From a bacterium (GTDB lineage: Bacteria; Electryoneota; RPQS01), in contig DASXUQ010000002.1 of assembly GCA_036504735.1 (NCBI GenBank), positions 62,001 to 126,000 on the forward strand: a stretch of DNA of 64,000 bases, written 5' to 3'. The translations under genes were made by a program, and so were the position numbers. The notes below the pieces were generated by a model that worked only from the letters and a program-made list of their open reading frames with translations, searched no databases and was not told where the DNA came from. Below are positions 25,723-36,200 of the stretch, one piece after another (positions within the stretch are counted from its first letter, which is position 1; every line of letters begins with the position of its first letter).

Positions 25723-25810
25723 TTCGTTAGATGATTAAGGCAGCAAGGGATGCACCTTCCGTATCCCTTGCTGCCTACCATCCGGATGCGCTCCCTGCGT
25801 CCGGGCTATT

Positions 25811-25846
25811 GCTTTCATCCTTCATCCCTCAGCCTTCATCCTTTTT

Positions 25847-25849
<3 letters not shown>
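25811..25849. repeat. Family C repeat at the start of the kinase gene
   Basis: CTTTCATCCTTCATCC...CAGCCTTCATCCTTTTTTTG; the final TTG is the best candidate start codon of the kinase. Confidence 0.75.
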
Positions 25850-27676
<1,827 letters not shown>

Positions 27677-27697
27677 CGTGGAGAATTCCCCATCCGC

Positions 27698-28516
27698 ATG
27701 ACTGCTATGAGCGTGTTTTCCATCGTAACGGCAAGAGCGCAACAATCGCTGTATCTGCGCTTTTGGCTTTTTGGCTTTTTGGCCTTTTGGCTTTTAGCCT
27801 CTCCCTCCTTTGCCCAAACCACTCCCGATCTTCAGGCCGTAGATTCCGCGTTCGCCAGCGCGCAATATGAAAAGACCGAACTGCTGGCGCTGCGGATTCT
27901 GCAAGGGAACAGTGCCCTGACAGCCGATCAGCGGGCGCAGTTGAACCTGTTCATGGGCTATGCGGCTATAATGCTGGGGCACGATGAGGATGCCCGCACG
28001 GACTTTGCCCGCGCACTGGATGCCGTACCGAATCTGACGCTCGATCCGGTGCAGGTCAGTCCCAAGTTCCGCGTGCTGTTCGATGAAGTCAAGACGGCGC
28101 ACCGGACGGGAAGGAGCAGCGAAGAAAGCCAACTGTTGCAGCATCCCTCGCTGCGCACGGCACGTCTGACCAATCTGCTGCTCCCCGGCAGCGGTCAGTG
28201 GCAGGAAGGCTATCCGTGGCGCGGGGCGGTTGTTTTCGGCCTCCAAGCCGCGACCGTAGCCGCGCTGATCTATGAAGCCGGACAGATGCACGATTCCCGC
28301 GAGGACTATCTGGCGCAAACCGATCCTGCCCGTGTCCGCTCCGGCTATGACCGCTACAACCGCGACTACCGCGCCACATGGATGACAGGGATTGCCGCAA
28401 GTCTGGTTTACCTCGCCGCCCAGGCCGACCTCGTCTGGCTGCGACCCCATATCCAAACCGTTCGGATCACCCTCGCTCCCCAGCCCGGCGGCGTTGCGCT
28501 GGCCATTGCGTGGTAA
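27698..28516 (+). CDS. DUF5683-like membrane protein with repeat-derived signal peptide
   Basis: 272 residues. The signal or first membrane segment (FWLFGFLAFWLLASPSFAQ) is encoded by a family D repeat at 27759-27800. A TPR-like region follows (LLALRILQGNSALTADQRAQ ... ARTDFARALDAVPNLTLDP), then a C-terminal membrane region starting TNLLLPGSGQWQEGYPWRGA, the pattern seen in DUF5683-type proteins (LLPGSGQ...G...KG). It is the last gene of the plus-strand cluster that starts with the sigma-54 activator and lies 21 bases after the kinase. Role unknown. Confidence 0.75.
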   Translation: MTAMSVFSIVTARAQQSLYLRFWLFGFLAFWLLASPSFAQTTPDLQAVDSAFASAQYEKTELLALRILQGNSALTADQRAQLNLFMGYAAIMLGHDEDARTDFARALDAVPNLTLDPVQVSPKFRVLFDEVKTAHRTGRSSEESQLLQHPSLRTARLTNLLLPGSGQWQEGYPWRGAVVFGLQAATVAALIYEAGQMHDSREDYLAQTDPARVRSGYDRYNRDYRATWMTGIAASLVYLAAQADLVWLRPHIQTVRITLAPQPGGVALAIAW

Positions 28517-28530
28517 CCCCTCCGAATTTT

Positions 28531-28559
28531 GGCTTTTTACCCTTTTGGCTTTTAGGTTT
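28531..28559. repeat. Family D repeat, intergenic copy
   Basis: TTTTGGCTTTTTACCCTTTTGGCTTTTAG, just after the stop of the DUF5683-like gene. Confidence 0.65.
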
Positions 28560-28603
28560 CTGCGCATTCCCTGCGCAAAGGTGGGCATCGGGATTACAGC
28601 CGG

Positions 28604-28633
28604 TTGACCGATAGCCACCGTTAACTGTATACT
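28604..28633 (+). promoter_or_regulatory. Sigma-70-type promoter for the secreted protein gene at 28713
   Basis: TTGACC (28604-28609), 18-bp spacer, TATACT (28628-28633). It gives a 5' leader of about 70 bases, ending with a strong AAGGAGG Shine-Dalgarno before the ATG. Confidence 0.65.
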
Positions 28634-28712
28634 TGCACAGTAACTACACCGTTGGCAAGGCAATTGCCATGAGTAAGTTCGGGAGCAGAGCGTAGGCTCC
28701 AAGGAGGTTCGG

Positions 28713-29999
28713 ATGGTACAGCGTATTCTACTTGCAGTCTCTCTCATCTTGCTGTTCAGCACTCTGGTGTTTGCACAGGCGGGAGCGGTGCAGGGGACGG
28801 TCTATCGCGCCAACGGAACACCTGCCTGGGGAGCCTTTGTCACCCTCGATGCGGTCGATGGCGGCGGCCATCACCACTTCCATATGGGCCTGTACACCAA
28901 TCAGGCCGGGGAAGTGCTCTTCCGCTCGGTCCCGGTGGGCGCATACAACATTGCGGCGTCCCAACCCGGCGAAGGATTTGCCAGCGCACTGATCGATGTG
29001 GCCGCCAACCAGACCACCCACGTGACGCTGAACCTGCAAGACCCGATGCACCATCCGGGAGATGGTTTGACGCCGGTGGATCTGGAAGGCACAGCCATCG
29101 TGGTGGGACCGGACAGCCTGCACCGCGTGACGACCTACTATCTGAATACCGACAACGACGCCAGCCCGGAATATATTCTTTCGTTCGGTCCTCCGTGGTA
29201 CACTCCCGGCAATGGCGCCGAGCGCCCGACCGACGGCCAGCATGTCACGATTCACGGCGGATTGTTCAGCTACGCCTCGCCGCAGATGGTCGTCGTCTGG
29301 CAGATTAACGGTCACGACTGGCGGGACCCGGATCGGGGAGGACATGGCGGGTACGGCGGCGACCACGGTTCGGACTGCGATCCCGACAGCGTGACTCGCG
29401 TGGAACTGAACGGCCACATCATTGTAACTGCCGACCCCGGCTGGCACGAAGAGCACCACAGCTACTGGATTACCGTCAGCAATACCGATCCCCGCGCGGA
29501 CTTCCGGCTGGATTTCGGCGCCGAGGATTACAGTCCGGAGAATGGCGCGGTGCGGCCCGTCAACGGCCAGCAGGTGAGCATTGTGGGCGGGCAGATTCTG
29601 TGTCCCGGTGAACCGCTGCCGATTGTCATTGTCTATGAGATCAACGGCCAGTTCTGGCGGCAGCCCGGCGACACTACCGGCATGGGACCAATGGTTCCCG
29701 ATGCGGCCGGTGAACCCATAGTGATCGGCGCGCCGGAGTCCTACATCACCGCCGGCAACTATCCCAATCCTTTCAATCCGGCTACGACGATTCGCTATTC
29801 GATTCCCGAAGCCGGTGATGTCCAGCTTTCCATCTACGATTTATCCGGTCGGCAGGTTGCCGAAGTGGTCCACGGTTTCCAGAGTGCAGGTAGCTATACC
29901 GTAGCATGGGACGGCAACGCGTTCGCATCGGGAATCTATTTCTATCGCGTGAAGGTGAATAGGCTCAGTCTCTCTCATCGTATGGTATTGATGAAGTAA
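28713..29999 (+). CDS. Secreted protein with type IX sorting domain and His/Gly-rich segment
   Basis: 428 residues, AAGGAGG 5 bases before the ATG. Signal peptide to ~22 (LILLFSTLVFAQAG), a carboxypeptidase-regulatory-like module (VQGTVYRANGTPAWGAFVTL ... PVGAYNIAASQPGEG), then two similar segments (YYLNTDNDASPEYILSFGPP and YWITVSNTDPRADFRLDFGA) separated by a His/Asp/Gly-rich stretch that could bind metal. The C-terminus YPNPFNPATTIRYSIPEAGD...GIYFYRVKV...MVLMK is a standard type IX sorting module. Surface protein; function unknown. Confidence 0.85.
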   Translation: MVQRILLAVSLILLFSTLVFAQAGAVQGTVYRANGTPAWGAFVTLDAVDGGGHHHFHMGLYTNQAGEVLFRSVPVGAYNIAASQPGEGFASALIDVAANQTTHVTLNLQDPMHHPGDGLTPVDLEGTAIVVGPDSLHRVTTYYLNTDNDASPEYILSFGPPWYTPGNGAERPTDGQHVTIHGGLFSYASPQMVVVWQINGHDWRDPDRGGHGGYGGDHGSDCDPDSVTRVELNGHIIVTADPGWHEEHHSYWITVSNTDPRADFRLDFGAEDYSPENGAVRPVNGQQVSIVGGQILCPGEPLPIVIVYEINGQFWRQPGDTTGMGPMVPDAAGEPIVIGAPESYITAGNYPNPFNPATTIRYSIPEAGDVQLSIYDLSGRQVAEVVHGFQSAGSYTVAWDGNAFASGIYFYRVKVNRLSLSHRMVLMK

Positions 30000-30050
30000 T
30001 CCGTGTTTGGTGGTCGAGACGTTCGTGACGGTCTCGATGCTCTCCCCGGC

Positions 30051-30082
30051 AAGCCCCTTCTCTTGAAGGGGCTTGTTGTTTT
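30051..30082 (+). terminator. Rho-independent terminator
   Basis: AAGCCCCTTC-TCTT-GAAGGGGCTT followed by GTTGTTTT. A weaker hairpin (TCGAGAC/GTCTCGA) lies before it at about 30014-30037. Confidence 0.85.
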
Positions 30083-30228
30083 GGGCGCCGCAGATTTCAT
30101 AGCGGGATGCACAGCAACTTCGGCACCGTTTCACCTCAGGTGTTTTCGTGGTGACCCGGCGCGTGGCGCTGGTCTATGGCTTGCCTTTATCCGAGGGAGT
30201 ACTTATGGAATAACGACCAGAAGAGACG

Positions 30229-33200
30229 ATGCACAGAACCGATAAAGCCCTTCAGCGGCAAACACTTAAGCCACTCCTGCGGATCATCGCCACGGCGCTG
30301 ATCGTTGCAACCGCCATGATTCCGCTCTGCAACGTGTTGCGCGCAGAAAACGCGAGCACGGGTCAGCCCTCCAATGCCGGACAGGCGGCTGACCTGCTGC
30401 AACGCACGGGCACCAGGGTGTCGGACCGTCTGAATTGGTTCTATGCGCAGCGCGCCTTTCCATCAGGAGAGATTCCCGCTTCGGCCCGTCTCGCGGCCTG
30501 GCAGCAGCAATCCCGTTCCCATCCGCAGCCCCTTGATGAAGCGTGGACGCAATCCGGTCCGGCCAATCTGGCGGGCCGCATGCTGTGCATCGCGTGGCAT
30601 CCGACCAACACCAATATTATCTATGCCGGTTCGGCTTCGGGCGGCCTGTGGAAGACCACCAATGCCGGAGCCAATTGGTTTCCACTGACGGATAATCTTC
30701 CCAGCCTCGCCGTGGGCGCGGTGGCCCTCGATCCCTCCAACCCCAATATCGTCTACATGGGCACGGGAGAAGGCGCGTTCAACGTGGATGCCGTCTACGG
30801 CGCGGGAATTTTCAAATCCACCGACGGCGGAACCACGTGGAACGTCACCGGCATGTCCTGGACGCAGTTTCAGGGACGCGCCGTCAACAAGATTATCGTC
30901 CATCCCACCAATCCTCAGATTCTGTGGGCGGCAACGAATATCGCCAATGGCGGCGGTGTCTTCAAATCCACCGATGGCGGCGCAAACTGGATGCTCTATC
31001 TTGCCGGTGACGCGCGCGATCTGATCATCCGCAGCGACTCCGTGAATGTACTTTATGCCGCGCTGGGTTATCCGTGGGGCGGCGCGGGCAACGGCATCTA
31101 CCGTTCGGGCAACGGCGGCGTCAGTTGGACCCTGCTCACGTCTGGATTGCCGTCCGCGTCCCAGATGGGCCGCATTACCCTTTCGCATGCCAACGGCCAG
31201 ACCCTGTACGCAGGAATTTCCCAAACGGTTACCGCCGGAGCAGCGTTGCTGGGAATCTATAGGACCACCGACGGCGGTGTGGCCTGGACCTTGCAGGCCA
31301 CGTCCCCCGACATGTACGGCGGACAGGGTTGGTACAACATGGTCTGCGCGCAGTCTCCCGCCACTCCCGCCGTTGTCTATTCAGGCGGACTGAATTGCTA
31401 CAAGTCCACGGACTTTGGCGTGAGCTGGACGCAGAAGAGTTTCGGCACCTATGCCACAAGTCATCCGCAATACGCGCATTCCGATCAGCATGCGCTCGCC
31501 TTCAAGCCGGATGATCCGAATACCGTTTTGATGGCCACCGGCGGCGGCATGTTCCGTTCCACCAATGGCGGCGATACATGGTCGAGTGTGAATACCGGAC
31601 TGGCGACCTACCAGTTCTACACCACGGCCAATGATCAGCAGTACAGCAATTACATCTACGGCGGCGCGCAGGACAACGGCTCGCTGCGCGGTTCGGGCAG
31701 CATGTGGACGTCCCTCTACGGCGGCGACGGCGGCTACTGCAACGTGGACTTCACCAACCCCAGCACAATTTATGTGGAGACCGAGCGCGGAAGCCATTAC
31801 AAGTCGATCAACGGCGGCTCATCCTTCAGCGCAATTCAGACCGGAATTACCGGCAGCGGCGCGTGGGTGACGCCGGTGGTGATGGATCCGTCCAACCCGC
31901 AGGTGCTCTACACCGCCACCGACCGCGTCTATAAAACCACCAACGGCGGCATTAACTGGGCTGCAATTTCCCCGGCGCTGTCCAACAATGTGATCAGCAC
32001 GATTGGGGTCGCACCGTCCAACCCTGCGGTGATGTATGCCGGCTGCGAAAACGGCGGGATGATCTACCGGACCACCAACGGCGGATCGACATGGACCGGT
32101 GCGTCCGATGGCTTGCCGCTGGCCTTCGTCACCCGCGTAGCGGTGCATCCCACTGATCCGGCCACAGTGTACGCGACGTTTTCAAGCTATGGCATCAGCC
32201 ACGTCTTCAAGAGCACAAACGGCGGCGACGTGTGGACCGACATCAGCGGCACTCTGCCCGATGTCCCCTGCAACGTGATCATCGTTCACCCGTCCGACGG
32301 TTCGCGGCTCTATCTCGGCACGGATCTTGGCGTCTACACCAGTTCCGATGCGGGGCAGACGTGGAACAGCTATTCGAGCGGCCTGCCCGCCGTCGTGATC
32401 GATGACTTGACCTTGCATCCGATTACCGGCACACTGCGCGCGGCGACTCACGGGCGCGGCATCTGGCAGACCGCCACCAGCACTCCCGCGCTGACGGTCA
32501 TCGCTCCCAATGGCGGCGAGAGCTGGCTGACGGGCGCGTCGCAGAACATCACTTGGGCACAGGGCGGCCTCGGCGGCAATGTGCGGATCGAACTCAACCG
32601 CGACTATCCCAACGGAAGCTGGGAAACCATCGTAACGTCCACGCCCAATGACGGCGGAAACTACTGTACCGTAACCGGCCCCGCCACGAGCCACGCGCGG
32701 ATTCGCATCACGTCCGTCGAATTTCCGGCCAGCAGCGATCTGTCCAACGGCGATTTCGGCATCGTGCAGCCGCGCATAACGCTGCTCTCGCCCAACGGCG
32801 GCGAAACCTGGCTGGTCGGCGCGACGCAGACGATTTCGTGGAACACGCAGGGTGTCAGCGACATGATGGTGCTGCAGATTAATCGCAGCTACCCGTCCAG
32901 TAGTTGGACCACCATCACCTCCACCAATCTTTCCAGCTACAACTGGCCGGTGACCGGCACGGGCAGCACCATACGGTTCCGGATTTATTCGTCGGTAAAC
33001 TCCGCGCTCGGAGATACCAGCGACGGCAATCTCTCGATCATCAATCCGCAAATCACGCTGCTGAATCCCAATGGCGGCGAGGTCCTCGTGCCGGGCAGTA
33101 TCCAGATTGCCCGCTGGACCGATTCCGGCCTTACCGGCACTGTGCGCGTGGAACTTTGTTATGCGTATCCCACCGGCGCGTGGGATACCCTGGCTGCGGC

Positions 33201-36200
33201 GGTGAGTGTGGATAGCCTGGTGTGGAATGTGCGCGCCTCCGGCTCGTCTGCGGTGCGGATGCGGGTGATTTCCAATTCCTTCTCCACCGTCTTTGACATC
33301 TCCGATGCCAATTTCTCCATTCGCACGCCGTCGCTGACGCTGAACTCTCCCAATGGCGGCGAAGCGTGGAATCCGGGAACGACGCACACGATCCGCTGGA
33401 CGCGCATGAATGTAGAAGGTCCGATGAACCTCTACATCAACCGCAACTATCCGGCGAACGAGTGGACGCCGTTGGCGGTGGGTGTGGTGGATGCGGATAC
33501 CTTTTCCTGGCTGGTGACCGAACCGCTCAGCAGCACAGCGCGAATTCGCGTGCTCGCCGCGCGGCTGGGAACACTCTCCGATGAATCCAACGCCAATTTC
33601 GGCATCGGCACGGCGCTGGACCTGTCGGAGCCGAATGGTGGCGAGACGTGGGACAACGGCACCACCCAAACCATCTCGTGGGCGCGCTATAACGCCGCAG
33701 GCGCCGCCACGGTGCAGATCAACCGCAGCTACCCCTCGGCCGCATGGGAGACTCTGACCGCATCGGCCACCACCAACGGCTATGCGTGGACCGTGAGCGG
33801 CAATGCCTCCACCACGGCGCGTGTACGGGTCTTCCTGAATGCTTCGCCCACCGTCGGCGACACATCGGCGGCCAACTTTACCATAACCGCGCCGGGATTG
33901 CTGGTTACATCTCCCAATGGCGGCGAAGCGTGGCCCATCGGAAGCCAGCAGACCATTTCGTGGTCGCGCAATAATTCGCCGGGCAATGTAACGGTGCAGG
34001 TGAACCGCAGCTATCCCTCTCTCGGCTGGGAAATGCTGACCTCCACCGCATCGGGCAACAGCCTCACGTGGACGGTGGCCGGAGCCGCCAGCGCAACGGC
34101 GCGGGTGCGCGTGTACCTAACCAACGATCCGGGGATTGGCGATACCAGCAACGGCAACCTTGCGCTGTTGGCGCAGGGTCTTACGGTACTGCTGCCCAAC
34201 GGCGGCGAGCAGTGGACGCTCGGGTCGCCGCAGACGATCCGCTTTGCGCGTGTCAATGCCCCCGGTGCGGCGACGCTGCAGCTCAAGCGCAACTATCCGG
34301 GCGGCTCATGGGAGACCATCAGCACCAGCGTTACGGACACGCTCTTCACGTGGACGCCGGGCGGCGCGGCTTCAACCACCAGCCGGATTCGTGTCTATCT
34401 CACGGCGAATTCGAACATCGGCGACACGTCCAATGCCGGCTTCTCGCTGATCAGTCCTTCCCTTACGGTAACGTCACCCAATGGCGGCGAACTGTGGGGA
34501 CTGGGCAGCAGCCATACGATCAGTTGGACGCGCACCAATGCAGTGGGCGGCGTGCTGGTCAGCCTCAATCGCACCTATCCCAGTGGCACGTGGGAAACCC
34601 TCGCCGCCGCGGATACGGGCACCAGCCTGGCCTGGTCTGCCGGCGGCGCGGCATCAGCCACAGCGCGGGTGCGCGTAACGCTGAACAGTGTGCCGACAGT
34701 GATGGATGAATCCAATGCCAGCTTCTCCCTTGTGCAGCCCGCGTTGAATCTGTCCGTGCCCAATGGCGGCAGCACCTATACGATGGGTTCCACGCTCACG
34801 GTACGCTGGACCCGCGCGGCGGCTCCCGGCGCAGTAAGCGTGCTCCTCAATCGCACTTACCCCACTGGAGCATGGGAGTTGCTGACCTCCGCCGTTACCG
34901 CCGACACCTTTGCCTGGACCTCCTCCGGCGCGGCCTCAAGCAGTTGCCGCATGAAGATCCGGCTGACGGCGGACAGCACCATCAGTGACCTTTCCACCAG
35001 CAATTTTACGCTACAGGTCCGCTCCGTGGTGCTGACCGCGCCCAATGGCGGCGAGGCGCTCTACACCGGTTCCACCACACCGGTTACCTTTGTGCGCACC
35101 AATGCCAGCACCAATGTGACGGTACAACTCAACCGCACGTACCCCTCGGGCAACTGGGAAACGCTGGCCACAACGGTGTCGGGGTCGAGCTTTACCTGGA
35201 GCGTCTCAGGCGCGGCCTCCAACAGTGCGCGGATCCGCGCGTTTCTGACGGCGGAGCCTGCCATCGGCGATACCTCCAACTCGAACTTCGTGATTGTGAT
35301 TCCCACGCTCACCCTGACCGCTCCTAACGGCGGTGACGTGTGGGCCGTGGGCTCATCGCAGAACATTATCTGGCAGCGCAGCGGCATGTGGGACAATGTG
35401 CGCGTGGAACTGAAGCGCAACTATCCGGCAGGCACGTGGGAAACGCTGGCCGCGTCCGCCTCCGGCAACTTTCTGGCATGGACCGTCACCGGACCTGCCA
35501 CCGGCGCGGCCCGCGTGCGCGTGGTGTCTACCGTCACCAACACTATTGGCGACACCTCGGCTTCGGCTTTCAGCATTACCAGCGCGCAGATCACCCTCAC
35601 AACGCCCAACGGCGGCGAGACGGCCACCGTCGGCGCGCCTTACGTCATCCGCTTCAACCGTTCACTGGCCGCAGGCGATGCGCGTGTGATGTTGAACCGC
35701 ACCTATCCGGCAGGAACATGGGAAACTCTCGGCACCACCACCGCCGATACGCTGGCCTGGAGTGTAACCGCTCCCGCCGGCAACAGTGCGCGAATCAAAG
35801 TGTATCTGTTGAGTGATGCCACCGTGGGTGACACCTCGGCCTCGAACTTCACCATTCTCCAGCCGAGCATCACCCTGACCGCGCCCAATGGTGGCGAAGT
35901 GCTGCGCACGGGAGCAGCCACGTGGATTTCCTGGACGCGCTCCGGCGTCTCTTCGGTGGACGTTCTGGTCAACCGCGCTTTTCCTTCGGGCACGTGGGAG
36001 ACCCTTGCGCAGGATGTCACCGCGAACCAGTATGCATGGACGGCGCCGAATCTGCCGTCTCTCACCTGCCGCATCAAGGTGCAGTCCCACACTGATCCGA
36101 CGGTGTACGGCATGTCGGCCATGAACTTCGAACTTCAGAAGCCACAGGTCATGCTGACCTATCCTGCGCCCGGAGACACGCTGGCAGTGGGTGTTGCCAA

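Noticed and set aside
28604-28633. Riboswitch in the leader of the gene at 28713
   Set aside because: The leader is only about 70 bases and shows no multi-stem layout; a plain promoter with strong Shine-Dalgarno is enough.
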